NCBI GenBank assembly: GCA_036186865.1
Contig: AP025066.1
Span: forward strand, 18,796,052 to 18,860,051
From: Eustoma russellianum
Lineage: Eukaryota; Streptophyta; Magnoliopsida; Gentianales; Gentianaceae
Reading direction: 5' to 3'
Length of the DNA: 64,000 bases
In this document: positions 33,660 to 45,700 of the stretch, piece after piece
How the letters are laid out: the number at the start of each line of letters is the position of its first letter
Numbering within the stretch: the first letter of the stretch is position 1
Notes under the pieces: model-generated
What the model was told of the DNA's origin: nothing
Seen by the model: only the letters and a program-made list of their open reading frames with translations
Database searches by the model: none
Translations under genes and position numbers: made by a program

Positions 33660-35402
33660 TGTTGTACCCAACGACCATGTACTTGAAACTATGATTAAGT
33701 GACGGAATGAAAACAATGATTTTTTTAAGTGCATGTTACTTACGTCAACTTAGCACTCTTTACTTAAATACTTTTGTGATGGATACTAAATTATTATATA
33801 AGGGGATGTCACAAGGTATTGCGATACCTTATGAATTTCGGCCAAGAGGCCTTGATCAACCATAAAACAATTTCATTTCATAAGAATACAATCCTAATTG
33901 ATCATCACAAAGCAAAATTAAAATCATATGAGATAAAATAAATAATAGTATAAATTATATAAAATATGGATAGGATAAATGTGAAATGACCAAAACACCC
34001 CCAAGAGCCCCAAAATTTCGGCCAAGGCTGGGAGAATCTAGAATTCTCCACATCCTTCCAAATAAATTTTAAATAACAAATTACATAATAATTAAAAATA
34101 TAAAATAGCCAAATTGCATGCAAAAATAAATATTAAAGTAAGAAAAGAGGCCTATGGTGTAAGAAAAAGTGAAGCTGGGCCCTCTTTCCCCATCTCCCAT
34201 GCACAGCCGGCTGCCCCTCCCCTTACACCCCTAGTTCTTTTTATTTTGCAAGGCAACATCATTTCCATCTTATCTTGAACATTTCTGTAAGAAAGCTTCT
34301 ACACCAACACTTAAGAAAATTTCCATCTCCCTCCACCCAAAGACTTTCGGCCAACACATCCAAGATAGGAGATTCAACTTCATCTTCTTCTTCAAGCTCA
34401 AGGATCCTTTAGGTAAGTCTCATTTCAAAGTTCCTAAGTAGATATTTCATACAAAATGATGAAGCTCACATGGGTATTCTTGTTCTCCACCCAAACCGTG
34501 GCTCTCATGTCCAAATAGGTGCAAACCTTCAACTCTCTTAGGTGGTGCTATCTTGCTACACTTGAAGCTCCATTCCAAGACTACTTTGATAAGATGTTTA
34601 GCCTCAATTAAAACTCTATTTTCACTATTGAAGGAAGACTAACCTTCTCCCTCCCTCATCTTCAAAACCGTATGTCAAGGGTGAAGGAAGAGGAGGATTC
34701 CAACTCTACTCACTCCATAAACCAAGCTAAGACAAGAAATTTAGCTTGAAGAGGCAAGTATACACTAATCTCTCACGACTTATTTAAAGAATTAGTGACT
34801 TGAATGATTAAAAGTTCCAAAGATGTGATCTTTAGTTGAATATCTTAAGTTTAAGATTATATCTTAGTGATTCCTTAAGAATAATGCTTTGCATGTGGTT
34901 TATTCCTTCAAAGATGGAGTCTTTTCTTACATGCAATATGGCTTAAGGCTGATTTAGGATAAAATAAGGCTCACTTAAGTGAGTCTAGGCAAGAGTAACT
35001 CTTAGTTGAAATGTGAGAGGTCATAGGAGAGCATGCATGTGATAGATATGAGTTTTTATGAAGTTGTTGTAGGATTGAACTAAAATGACCCTTGAATGTG
35101 TTGCATGCTTGAATATATGTTGTAAAATGTGGTTTAAGGCATCACTTATGTTTCGGCCTAAAGGATGGAAAGGAAGGTGAGTATTGAGTTCAAGAAAGAA
35201 CACTTGTTTTGTGTAGATATGATACTTTTCTTGGTTTACTATCTACAAACTGCTTAGTATGATGCAAAGGTGACCTTATAATAAGCATGCAATCTGGATA
35301 TTCATGTTACAGAGGAGTGTAAGTGGTAACCAATAACCTATTTCATAAGAACAAGGTGAATTGTGGACATTTGACTGAATAGATGACTAAAACAACAAAC
35401 TA

Positions 35403-36190
35403 CTGGAACCGGACAGAATGGAGTAACGTTTTTCAATGACTTAAACATTGACCTTGCAGACCTTCAATGAAGCTGATTTTTGGTACAAAGTTAGCCTTAT
35501 GAGTGTAGCACAAGTGAGAGTTGTAATTTTGATAAAGTAAGTTACGGATTATTTTTAAGAAAATATTTAGTAGAACTGCTCCAGTTGAAAATTCTGGAGC
35601 TGGGCAGAATTGAACGCTAATTTGAATGACTTGAAAACAGACCGTGTGGACCTTCAATAGATCTGATTTTTTGGTACAAAGCTAGCTTCATGTGTATAGA
35701 AAGTATGAAAATTAGAATTTTGGAAAAATCAATTATGGAATATTTTTAATAAAATATTTAGTAAAACTGCTCAGACTGAAAAGTCTGGAACTGAGCAGAA
35801 CGTACCTCCTTTTGATTGGCTTAAAAAGAGACTTGTAGATGTTCAATAAATTTGATTTTTGGCATGATAACAATCCTAGTCGTGCAGTGAGTACTCAAGC
35901 TAGAATTTTGGCCAAAACAAGTTGTGGATTATTTTTAATAATTTAATTAGTAACACTGCTCAATTGAAATTACTGGAACAGAGCAGAAATTATGTAACCA
36001 GTTAATGGGCTCAAAAATGAATATTAGGAACATGCAAATGGGCTAATTTTCAGTAGGGTGCTAGCCTTACATGTTTATGACTTGTGTGAGTTGGAATTTT
36101 GGAAAAAGAAATTATGGTATTGCCACAATTGAATTTCTAGTAAAATGGGTCAGTCCAGTTTCAGCATATGACCCATTTCAGAAAAATGAT
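35403..36190 (+). repeat. tandem repeat, about 190-bp period, in Tekay-like 5' LTR
   Basis: The CTGGA(A/G)C...GCAGAA block recurs at 35403, 35594, 35785 and 35973, giving spacings of 191, 191 and 188. The ACTGCT block recurs at 35575, 35766 and 35955, spacings 191 and 189, and a diverged equivalent follows near 36145. The units have diverged considerably. The 3' LTR has the same array at about 44490-45260. Confidence 0.85.
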
Positions 36191-36779
36191 TAAATGAACC
36201 CTTTAAGGTCGTTAGATTGATCTGAAAATTTTATCGTAATCACTTAAGACATAAAGGAGTAAGACTATGTTAATTAATCTGGTTGGTATTAACGTTTTTA
36301 TGGGTAATTGTGAATATAAAGTGGATGTACTAAAACTGAAAATTGGGCTGAACAGAGGATTAATTTAAGAAGGCCCAATTTGAAGGATATGGACCTCTAT
36401 ATACGGTTTGGGCTTATAAGGGTTAAACCTTAGGGTGTTTTCAGGTTATGATTCAAATAATGAAGATTTTAAGGTCTCATAAGCCTAGTTAGCCGCCTAT
36501 AAACATAAATAGGAAATCTGGATATTCTTAGTTCTAAAATCATACTTATGACAAGTTATAAGAAATGCTTACGATTATTCACGGCATGACTTGCATTGCA
36601 TATCATTCCATGTATCATGCATGTACACATGCCATATGAATTTGATTTTATGAATTTTATGCAAGCAAGTCTTTCAAGTAAAAATGTTTTCCGCTATGCA
36701 TGAAAAGTTTTTATGGTCCTGGGTTTTAAAGAAAGTTCATGATTTCCTTTGCCGGCTAAGCATGCGCCTAACCCGACTC

Positions 36780-36985
36780 CAGACCCGGGGTTAATTGGTC
36801 TGTTACATGTTCTGGACCCGTTCAGATCCAGAGTTAATTGATCTGATATATGTTCTGGACCCATTCAGATCTGGATGTAGTTGATCTGATACATGTTCCG
36901 GACCCGCTCAGATCCGGGTGTTAATTGATCTGATACATGTTCTGGACCCGCTCAGATCTGGGGTTAATTGATCTGATACTCTGTT
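36780..36985 (+). repeat. 43-bp minisatellite in Tekay-like 5' LTR
   Basis: Four full units and a partial one of about 43-44 bases, each with GGACCCG(C/T)TCAGATC and GTTAATTGATCTGATA. The 3' LTR array is at 45870-46070 with the same number of units. Confidence 0.9.
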
Positions 36986-37689
36986 TTTACGACATGTTAT
37001 TTATGGGACCAAAAGGATGTTTTTGACACGACATGACATCATGCATTGCATTTTGCATAATCCATGAGCACGGAACATGATGTGTGTTATGGTTAATGAC
37101 TATTAAGACATTATTGGTATAGTCTATCTAAATTTAGACTTAGGCTATATCATCAAGCCAATTCAGGAATGAAGATCAGGTATGAGTTATTATTTGAGGT
37201 CTTTGGGTTATTACATTCTTGTTACAATTCTTTATGTATTTCATGGTAGTTTATTGTATTCTTGCTGGGTGATTTTTATCACTCACACTTTTATTTTTCC
37301 CCAGAGACAGATAATGCTAAGATAGAGTGGATTGAGGATGAACCGAGGGTACCGTATCCATAGGCAAGGAAATGTGAAGGGAGCAAAGCTTAAGGACTTT
37401 TGTGCAGCCAAGACGTTTGTTTTATGAACAATGTTTGATCTTTCTGAATTTCGGTTATGTTATTTTGTGGGAATGCTACTTTTGGGACTTAGTATTTTCG
37501 TTAATGCATGTTTATTTTGAAAAAGTTTTAATTCTGCCTAATTTTTACTGCCATGTTAAATGTTAGCATGGGAGTCCATGGCTTATGTTGTGGATTTTCA
37601 CATGTTATGCATGACACTTTGTACTCTCCTTAGTGAGGTACGGCAGGTGCACCGTATTCGGACGGGGTCCGGGTGCGGAGCGCTACAGG

Positions 37690-37701
37690 TGGTATCAGAG
37701 C
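37690..37701 (+). other. Tekay-like primer-binding site
   Basis: TGGTATCAGAGC two bases after the 5' LTR, methionine-tRNA type. Confidence 0.92.
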
Positions 37702-37986
37702 CCAGGCTCTAGATTTCGAGCAGAACGTAGAACTAAGTTATGATCTTAGCAATCTAAGTTTGATCTTAGACCTAAGTCATCATCTTAGATGAGTGATGGC
37801 TTTAGACTAGGACCACTTAGACCGGGTTTAGGATGTAAATTAATAATTAATCCTAATTTATGAAATCCGGATTTATAAGGTATGATGTGCCTTTTATCCT
37901 CCCCTACTTAAAATTTTCGAATTTTGGTCCTTAATCAAAATAACTTGATTTTGTTCCGATATTCTAAATAAATGTCAAACCCATAA
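37702..37986 (+). other. Tekay-like 5' leader
   Basis: Non-coding leader between PBS and gag. It contains three to four copies of an AAGTTATGATCTTAG-like motif (37730-37800), similar to the repeated motif in the LARD internal region. Confidence 0.7.
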
Positions 37987-39186
37987 GTGCAGATGGTGAG
38001 ACCACGTGGCAGACCTCCGAGAGCACGACCAGCTGCGCAGGAGCCCATCCCCCCACCACCGGCTCAGGTTCCGCCACCACCTCAACTGGACCAGCATCCT
38101 CCGGTTCAGAATAATCCACCACCAGCACCACAGGCACATGTTCCTCCGGTCATCCCTGATATGAATGCCTTTCAGGCCTTTTGCCAAGTTGTCACTCAGA
38201 TAGGACAAAGCCTAATCCATCAGAACGCCCCACCTCAGCCACCACCAGCCGGTAAGAGATGCCCAGTACTACTTTGAGAAGCTCAAGAGGGCGAATGTGC
38301 TACCGTTGAGGGAAAACCAGACCCAGATTGCCGCGGAGAGAAGTGGCTAGATGAAGTTGAAAATTGTTTTGAGCTAATTCAAGCCCCAGAAAAGATGAAA
38401 GCCCAGGCCATTAGACCTTTCTTGTTTAGTGAAGCCAATCAATGGTGGAAGACGAATCTGCAACTTTTGCCCAGACCGATTGCCTGGGAGAGATTTCTGC
38501 AAGAATTCCACAAGTTCTATATTCCTCCGTCGGTCAAGTTACAAAAGTGGCATGAGTTTGAATCTCTGAAGCAAGAGCCGGGCATGACGGTGGCTGAGTA
38601 CGCAAATAAGTTCATCGCACTTGGGAGGTTTCAGCATGTTACTATGAATGACGAAGAAACAAAAATGCTGAAATTTGATAGAGGTCTGAACCCGAGAATT
38701 AGGACGTGGTTAGTGAATGCGAATCCTGCCAATTTTGGAGCACTTCTAGACTCATGCTACCGGATAGAGAGAGACATTATACGAAGAGATGATGTGGGAC
38801 AAAAGCGAGAAAGACAAGGGATCGGAAATGAGAAGTACAGAAAGGTGGCTAAAAAGAATTTCAAAGGGTCAGTTCGATAGGGACAATCTCAAGGGTAGAA
38901 TCAGCGCCACCAGCAATCATAAAACAATCAACAGAAGAATCAGACTCCATCTCAGCAGCCAGCGATTCCAGTATGCCCTCAGTGCCAGAAGAGGCATATG
39001 GGTGAGTGTAGATGGAAGACGGGTAAATGTTTTGGATGCGGCAAAGACGGTCATCTGATTAAAGATTGTCCAGAAAGAGGAGCGCGCAGCAACAACAGCA
39101 GCCCAAGAACCAACGGCCCCGAGCAAATGCAAGGGTACACGCCATGACAGATGCTGATGTTGAAGAGACTGCCGATGTAGTGACTG
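37987..39186 (+). pseudogene. Tekay-like gag with two zinc knuckles (frameshifted)
   Basis: The structural nucleocapsid protein. The start MVRPRGRPPRARPA is at 37993 (an upstream in-frame ATG at 37987 is also possible) and a Pro-rich N-terminus follows. The retrotransposon gag core is at about 38290-38880 (FLFSEANQWWKTN, ERFLQEFHKFYIP, QEPGMTVAEYANKFIALGRF). Zinc knuckles lie at about 38970-39065: CPQCQKRHMGEC and CFGCGKDGHLIKDC, the second a canonical C-x2-C-x4-H-x4-C. Frame changes occur near 38240, near 38315-38345 and at about 38880-38940, so no single protein is encoded as sequenced. The last exon-like part ends TADVVTG at 39187. Confidence 0.85.
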
Positions 39187-39266
39187 GTAAGATTTAAAAG
39201 TTTTATGTCTTCAGTACATTTTACTTATACATACCTATTATTGCTTAACAAATGTGCATGGTTCAG
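39187..39266 (+). other. candidate spliceosomal intron 1 in gypsy pol
   Basis: 80 bases, AT-rich, starting GTAAGA and ending GTTCAG, between ...DVVT and the protease block ETILVCSI. Removing it keeps the reading frame (phase 1; G plus AA makes one codon). A CTTAAC branch-like motif lies about 20 bases before the acceptor. Not of a length divisible by three, so retention breaks the frame. Confidence 0.55.
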
Positions 39267-39582
39267 AAACTATCTTAGTGTGTAGCATACCGCAAATGTA
39301 TTGTTCGACAGTGGCACCAGCCACTCATTTATTTCAGGGAAGTTTGCTAAGAATCTCGACCATAATCCAGTCAAACTAGAATCACCCTATAGAGTACAAG
39401 CAGCTGGTGACCAGGTGCTTGCTTCCCATCACATCTTCAAGAATTGTGCGCTCGAGTTTAATGATCAACGGTTTAAGGCAAATTTGATCCCCATATCTAT
39501 GAGTGATTTTGACGTGATATCCGAATGGATTGGCTCTCTAGAAATCACACTCACATTGACTGCCGCAGTAGGCAAGTTATAA
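39267..39582 (+). pseudogene. Tekay-like aspartic protease
   Basis: TILVCSI, then LFDSGTSHSFIS with the DSG active site at about 39307-39315. A one-base deletion near 39288 puts the active-site frame (open 39301-39582) out of phase with the upstream block. The domain matures Gag-Pol. After 39582 a stop precedes the RT linker region. Confidence 0.85.
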
Positions 39583-40105
39583 TTAAGAACCCAACCCAAG
39601 TGGAAATATCATTCCAAGGAGGAGCTAAGTTAAACAAACCATCCTAGAAGTTTTTGTTAACGCAGCACGAGCGAGCCGAGCGTTAAGGAAAGGTCATGAA
39701 GGATTATTTGTGTATGTCTTGAGTGCTGAACAAGCTAGCCCTACCCTTGCACAAGTCCCAATCGTTAATGAATACCCTGATGTGTTTCCTGATGATTTAC
39801 CTGGACTACCTCCTGATCGCGAGATCGCTTTCGAAATAAACCTTATCCCAGGAGCTGAACCCATATCAAAAACCCCTTATAGAATGGCACCTGCAGAACT
39901 AAATGAGTTAAAGGAGCAGTTACACGAACTATTAGAAAAGAAACTCATTCGCCCTAGTGTTTCACCATGGGGTGCTCCGGTGCTATTCGTGAAGAAGAAA
40001 GATGGAAGTATGCGTTTATGCATCGACTACCGGGAGCTCAACAAAATTACCATAAAGAACAAGTACCCATTGTCCCGGATTGACGACTTATTTGGCCAGC
40101 TCAGG
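39583..40105 (+). pseudogene. Tekay-like reverse transcriptase, 5' exon
   Basis: From 39670 the frame reads ARASRALRKGHEGLFVYVL, then IVNEYPDVFPDDLPGLPPDR, PYRMAPAELNELKEQL, SPWGAPVLFVKKKDGSMRLC and IDYRELNKITIKNKYPLSRI. It ends in DDLFGQLR at 40105 immediately before GTATGT. The same frame meets a stop 12 bases further on unless the following 74 bases are removed. Confidence 0.85.
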
Positions 40106-40179
40106 GTATGTAACTAGTAAGCTTTAGTTTGATTAAGATTTAAATCTTTTCAAACACTATCTAAAGTATCTTAATGCAG
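40106..40179 (+). other. candidate spliceosomal intron 2 in gypsy RT
   Basis: 74 bases starting GTATGT and ending AATGCAG, with an in-frame TAG near its start. It lies between ...DDLFGQLR and GSRIFSKIDLRSGYFQL, which are directly adjacent (QLQG type) in related elements. Removal restores one frame in phase 0. AT-rich, with CTAAAG and CTTAAT branch-like motifs near the acceptor. Confidence 0.65.
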
Positions 40180-41370
40180 GGATCCCGAATCTTTAGTAAA
40201 ATTGACCTGCGATCCGGATACTTTCAACTGAAGATTAAGGCGGAAGATGTTCCTAAGACTGCTTTCAGAACCCGCTATGGACACTATGAATTCTTAGTCA
40301 TGCCCTTTGGTTTGACAATTGCCCCGGCCGCCTTTATGGATCTCATGAACCGAATTTTTCAAGAACAGCTGGACAAGTTCGTAGTGGTCTTCGTAGACGA
40401 CATCTTGATTTACTTACCCGACGAAGAGACTCCCGTAGCCCATTTGAGGACAGTCTTGAATATTCTAAGAGCAAGACAGTTGTATGCAAAGTTTAGCAAA
40501 TGCGAGTTTTGGCTGCAAAGTGTATCCTTCCTTGGTCATGTGATTTCAGAAGATGGGATTTCAGTGGATCCCAAGAAAATTGAAGCTATCACGGAATGGC
40601 CCAGACCAACAACTGTTACGGAAGTGAGAAGTTTCCTCGAACTAGCCAGATATTACAGAAAGTTTGTCGAAGGATTCTCGAGGATAGCTGTTCCCCTCAC
40701 TAGATTGACCCAAAAGAAAACCAAGTTCGAATGGAGTGTCGACTGTGAAAAGAGTTTCTCGGAGCTAAAAGCAAAGTTGAAGTCCGCTCCTATTCTAGCT
40801 CAGCCCACTCCTGGTGAGAAGTATGTAGTGTACAGTGATGCTTCGAAGAATGGTCTCGGATGTGTTCTTATGCAGAATGACAAAGTGATAGCTTATGCAT
40901 CCCGGCAGTTGAAGCCATTTGAGCAAAACTACCCTGTCCATGATCTTGAAATTGCCACCGTGGTTTTCGCATTGAAGATATGGAGGCACTACTTGTATGG
41001 TGAGAAGTGTGAAATCTATACAGACCACAAGAGCCTAAAGTACCTTTTTACCCAGAAAGAGCTCAATATGCGGCAGCGCAGATGGCTGGAGTTGATAAAA
41101 GATTACGACCTTTCCATTCAATATCATCCGGGAAAAGCTAACAAAGTCGCTGATCCGTTAAGTCGAAAAACAAGTCACCCATGGCAACCGCCCCTTCAGC
41201 GAGACATGGAAGAGTTTGATTTAGAAGAAGTGGATTCGGTGGATGAAGTCCTCGCCAAGTTAGTTCTTGTCCCTTCATTGATTGATAAGATCAAAAAGGA
41301 TCAAGGGAATGATGAAGCTTTGAGAAAAATCAAGGAAAGGATGAAAGATAAGCCACGAGATGACATTTAA
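40180..41370 (+). CDS. Tekay-like reverse transcriptase and RNase H, 3' exon
   Basis: A 396-residue open stretch. RT: FSKIDLRSGYFQLKI, KTAFRTRYGHYEFLVMPFGL and the catalytic VFVDDILIY at about 40390-40415. Connection: FLGHVISEDGISVDPKKIEA. RNase H: YVVYSDASKNGLGCVLMQ with the first Asp, SRQLKPFEQNYPVHDLEIA with the Glu and EIYTDHKSLKYLF with the second Asp, then QRRWLELIKDYDLSIQYHPG. All catalytic residues that I can check are present. It ends with a TAA at 41368-41370 before the integrase. Confidence 0.9.
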   Translation, partial: GSRIFSKIDLRSGYFQLKIKAEDVPKTAFRTRYGHYEFLVMPFGLTIAPAAFMDLMNRIFQEQLDKFVVVFVDDILIYLPDEETPVAHLRTVLNILRARQLYAKFSKCEFWLQSVSFLGHVISEDGISVDPKKIEAITEWPRPTTVTEVRSFLELARYYRKFVEGFSRIAVPLTRLTQKKTKFEWSVDCEKSFSELKAKLKSAPILAQPTPGEKYVVYSDASKNGLGCVLMQNDKVIAYASRQLKPFEQNYPVHDLEIATVVFALKIWRHYLYGEKCEIYTDHKSLKYLFTQKELNMRQRRWLELIKDYDLSIQYHPGKANKVADPLSRKTSHPWQPPLQRDMEEFDLEEVDSVDEVLAKLVLVPSLIDKIKKDQGNDEALRKIKERMKDKPRDDI

Positions 41371-42705
41371 GTTCGCAGCGATGGCAGCCTATGGTATCGA
41401 GGACGGTTATGTGTTCCCAAAAACAAAGAAATTAAAAATAAAGTTTTGTTGGAAGCTCATAATTCTCGATTATCTATACACCTTGAAGCTAATAAGATGT
41501 ATCAAGACCTCAAGCAAAAGTTTTGGTGACACGGTATGAAGAATCATATAGCAGAATTCGTTTGAACGATGTTTAATCTGCCAAAGAGTAAAAGATGAAC
41601 ACCAAAGACCCGCTGGATTATTACAACCCTTAGAAGTGCCGGAATGGAAGTGGGACCACATCACCATGGACTTTGTGACTGATCTACCCAAGATTAAGTA
41701 TGGAATGATGTTATATGGGTTATTGTGGATCGTTTGACTATGTCGGCCCACTTTTTGGCAATGACGATTAAGGCATCTATGGAGAAGTTGGCCTCTATGT
41801 ATATTGACCAGATCGTTTGTTTGCATGGGGTGCCCATAAGTATTGTGTGCGACCGAGATCCCCGTTTTACTTCGAGATTTTGGACAGCCTTTCAAAAGGC
41901 AATGGGCACAGAGATTAGAATGAGTTCCGCATTTCATCCTCAAACAGATGGCCAATCAGAAAGAACAATCCAAACCCTTGAGGATATGCTTCGCGCTTGC
42001 ATTCTTGATTTTGGAGGAAGCTGGGATAAAAGCCTTAAGCTCGTTGAATTTTCTTACAATAATAGCTTCCACAGATCCATCGGAATGGCACCCTACGAGG
42101 CATTGTATGGACGAAAATGTCAATCCCCACTCTATTGGGACGAGATTGGAGATAAGATGTACACGGGACCCGACATTGTTGAGCAAACGCAAGAAAAGGT
42201 CAAGATGGTTCAACAAAGACTGAAAGCGGCACAAGACAGAACCAAGATATGGGCTGATGAAAGGAGAAGACCCTTAGAGTTTCAAGAAGGAGAGAAAGTG
42301 TTCCTAAAGGTTTCTCCGATCAAAGGAGTCAAGAGGTTTGGCATCAAAGGCAAGTTGAGCCCAAGATTCGTTGGCCCTTATGAGATATTAGAGAGGGTGG
42401 GCGAAGTTGCGTATCGTTTGGCGTTACCACCATCTCTTTCCTAGTTACATGATGTATTCCATGTTTCTCAACTTCGCCGATATGTATATGATCCTAGCCA
42501 CATCCTTGAAGATCAACAGTTGAAGGTTGAAGATGATGTATCTTATGAAGAGGAACCCCTAAGGATAGTTGATTGGAAAGAGAAGGCATTGAGAAAGAGA
42601 TCCATACCTATGGTGAAGGTACAATGGAAGCATCATTCGGAAGAAGAAGCAACATGGGAAACGGAAGAAGATATGAGGAGTAGATACCCCCACCTTTTTG
42701 ACTAG
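41371..42705 (+). pseudogene. Tekay-like integrase with chromodomain
   Basis: Inserts element DNA. The HHCC zinc domain (41450-41600) is broken by stops, one replacing Trp in the FWWHGM block at about 41530. The core follows: ITMDFVTDLPK (first Asp), frame change near 41700, then an open stretch 41725-42444 with SIVCDRDPRF (second Asp) and HPQTDGQSERTIQ (Glu), and FVGPYEILERVGEVAYRLAL. A stop at 42442-42444 separates the end of that block from HDVFHVSQLRRYV. The chromodomain (42520-42705) reads IVDWKEKALRKRSIPMVKVQ and EEATWETEEDMRSRYPHLF, the C-terminal type that directs Tekay-like elements to chromatin. Confidence 0.88.
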
Positions 42706-42736
42706 CTTCTGAAGTTTCGAGGATGAAACTTATGAT

Positions 42737-42748
42737 AAGGGGGGAGGA
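42737..42748 (+). other. Tekay-like polypurine tract
   Basis: AAGGGGGGAGGA immediately before the 3' LTR. The sequence before it (TTTCGAGGATGAAACTTAT) resembles that of the LARD. Confidence 0.9.
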
Positions 42749-45700
42749 TGTTGTACCCCAACGACCATGTACTTGAAACTATGATTAAGTGACGGAATGA
42801 AAACAATGATTTCTTTAAGTGCATGTTACTTACGTCAACTTAGCACTCTTTACTTAAATACTTTTGTGATGGATACTAAATAATTATATAAGGGGATGTC
42901 ACAAGGTATTGCAATACCTTATGAATTTCGGCCAAGAGGCCTTGATCAACCATAAAACAATTTCATTTCATAAGAATGCAATCCTAATTGATCCTCACAA
43001 AGCAAAATTAAAATCATATGAGATAAAATAAATAATAGTATAAATTATATAAAATGTGGATAGGATAAATGTGAAATGACCAAAACACACCCAAGAGCCC
43101 AAAATTTCGGCCAAGACTTGGGAGAATCTAGAATTCTCCACATCCTTCCAAATAAATTTTAAATAACAAATTACATAATAATTAAAAATATAAAATAGCC
43201 AAATTGCATGCAAAAATAAATATTAAAGTAACAAAAGAGGCCTAGGGTGTAAGAAAAAGTGAAGCTAGGCCCTCTTTCCCCATCTCCCATGCATAGCCGG
43301 CTGCCCCTCTCCTTACATCCCTAGTTCTTTTTATTTTGCAAGGCAACATCATTTCCATCTTATCTTGAACATTTCTCTAAGAAAGCTTCTACACCAACAC
43401 TTAAGAAAATTTCCATCTCCCTCCACCCCAAAGACTTTCGGCCAACACATCCAAGATAGGAGATTCAACTTCATCTTCTTCTTCAAGCTCAAGGATCCTT
43501 TAGGTAAGTCTCATTTCAAAGTTCCTAAGTAGATATTTCATACAAAATGATGAAGCTCACATGGGTGTTCTTGTTCTCCACCCAAACCGTGGCTCTCATG
43601 TCCAAATAGGTGCAAACCTTCAACTCTCTTAGGTGGTGCTATCTTGCTACACTTGAAGCTCCATTCCAAGACTACTTTGGTAAGATGTTTTAGCCTCAAT
43701 TAAAACTCTATTTTCACTATTGAAAGAAGAATAACCTTCTCCCTCCCTCATCTTCAAAATCGTATGTCAAGGGTGAAGGAAGAGGAGGATTCCAACTCTA
43801 CTCACTCCATAACCAAGCTAAGACAAGAAATTTAGCTTGAAGAGGCAAGTATACACTAATCTCTCACGACTTATTTAAAGAATTAGTGACTTGAATGATT
43901 AAAAGTTCCAAAGATGTGATCTTTAGTTGAATATCTTAAGTTTAAGATTATATCTTAGTGATTCCTTAAGAATAATGCTTTGCATGTGGTTTATTCCTTC
44001 AAAGATGGAGTCTTTTCTTACATGCAATATGGCTTAAGGCTGATTTAGGATAAAATAAGGTTCACTTAAGTGAGTCTAGGCAAGAGTAACTCTTGGTTGA
44101 AATGTGAGAGGTCCTAGGAGAGCATGCATGTGATAGATATGAGTTTTTATGAAGTTGTTGTAGGATTGAACTAAAATGACCCTTGAATGTGTTGCATGCT
44201 TGAATATATGTTGTAAAATGTGGTTAAGGCATCACTTATGTTTCGGCCTAAAGGATGGAAAGGAAGGTGAGTATTGAGTTCAAGAAAGAACACTTGTTTT
44301 GTGTAGATATGATACTTGCTTGGTTTACTATCTACAAACTGTTTAGTATGATGCAAAGGTGACCTTATAATAAGCATGCAATCTGGATATTCATGTTACA
44401 GAGGAGTGTAAGTGGTAACCAATAACCTATTTCATAAGAACAAGGTGAATGGTGGACATTTGACTTGAATAGATGACAAAAACAACAAACCACTGGAACC
44501 AAGCAGAATGGAGTAACGTTTTCAATGACTTAAACATTGACCTTGCAGACCTTGAATGAAGCTGATTTTTGGTAAAAAGTTAGCCTTATGAGTGTAGCAC
44601 AAGTGAAAGTGGAATTTTGATAAAATAAGTTACGGATTATTTTTAAGAAAATATTTAGTAGAACTGCTCCAGTTGAAAATTCTGGAGCTGGGCAGAATTG
44701 AACACTAATTTGAATGACTTGAAAACGGACCGTGTGGACCTTCAATAGATCTGATTTTTTAGTACAAAGCTAGCCTCATGTGTATAGAAAGTATGAAAAT
44801 TAGAATTTTGGAAAAATCAATTATGGAATATTTTTAATAAAATATTTAGTAAAACTGCTCAGATTGAAAAGTCTGGAACTGAGCAGAACTGTACCTCCTT
44901 TTGATTGGCTTAAAAAGGGACTTTGTAGATGTTCAATAAATTTGATTTTTGGCATGATAACAATCCTAGTCGTGCAGTGAGTCAAGCTAGAATTTTGGCA
45001 AAACAAGTTGTGGATTATTTTTAATGATTTAATTAGTAACACTGCTCAATTGAAATTACTGGAACAAAGCAGAAATTATGTAACCAGTTAATGGGCTCAA
45101 AAATGAATATTAGGAACATGCAAATGGACTAATTTTCAGTAGGATGCTAGCCTTACATGTTTATGACTTGCGTGAGTTGGAAGTTTGGAAAAAGAAATTA
45201 TGGTATTGCCACAATTGAATTTCTAGTAAAATGGGTCAGTCCAGTTTCAGCATATGACCCATTTCAGAAAAATGATTAAATGAACCCTTTAGGGTCGTTA
45301 GATAGATTTGGAAATTTTATCGTAATCACTTAAGACATAAAGGAGTAAGACCATGTTAATTAATCTGGTTGGTATTAACGTTTTGATGGGTAATTGCGAA
45401 TATAAAGTGGATGTATTAAAACTGAAAATTGGGCTGAACAGAGGATTAATTTAAGAAGGCCCAATTTGAAGGATATGGACCTCTATATACGGTTTGGGCT
45501 TATAAGGGTTAAGCCTTAGGGTGTTTTCAGGTTATGATTCAAATAATGAAGATTTTAAGGTCTCATAAGCCTAGTTAGCCGCCTATAAACATAAAATAGG
45601 AAATCTGGAAATTCTTAGTTCTAAAATCATACTTGTGACAAGTTATAAGAAATGCTTACGATTATTCACGTCATGACTTGCATTGCATATCATTCCATGT

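Larger units (their letters stand above)
33660..37687 (+). repeat. Tekay-like 5' LTR
   Basis: TGTTGTACCCAACG to GCGGAGCGCTACA, about 4.03 kb. It contains a tandem array of about 190-bp units (35403-36190), a 43-bp minisatellite (36780-36985) and the GGTGCACCGTATTCGGACG end shared with related LTRs. Confidence 0.95.

Noticed and set aside
36780..36985. Possible CRISPR-like array (also 16150-16306 and 25438-25545)
   Set aside because: Direct tandem units without unique spacers, inside LTRs of a plant genome. Minisatellites.
38230..38260. GTAAGA...CAG segment in gypsy gag as a third intron
   Set aside because: Only about 15 bases and within a coding block that continues after a simple one-base frame change. 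Too short for splicing.
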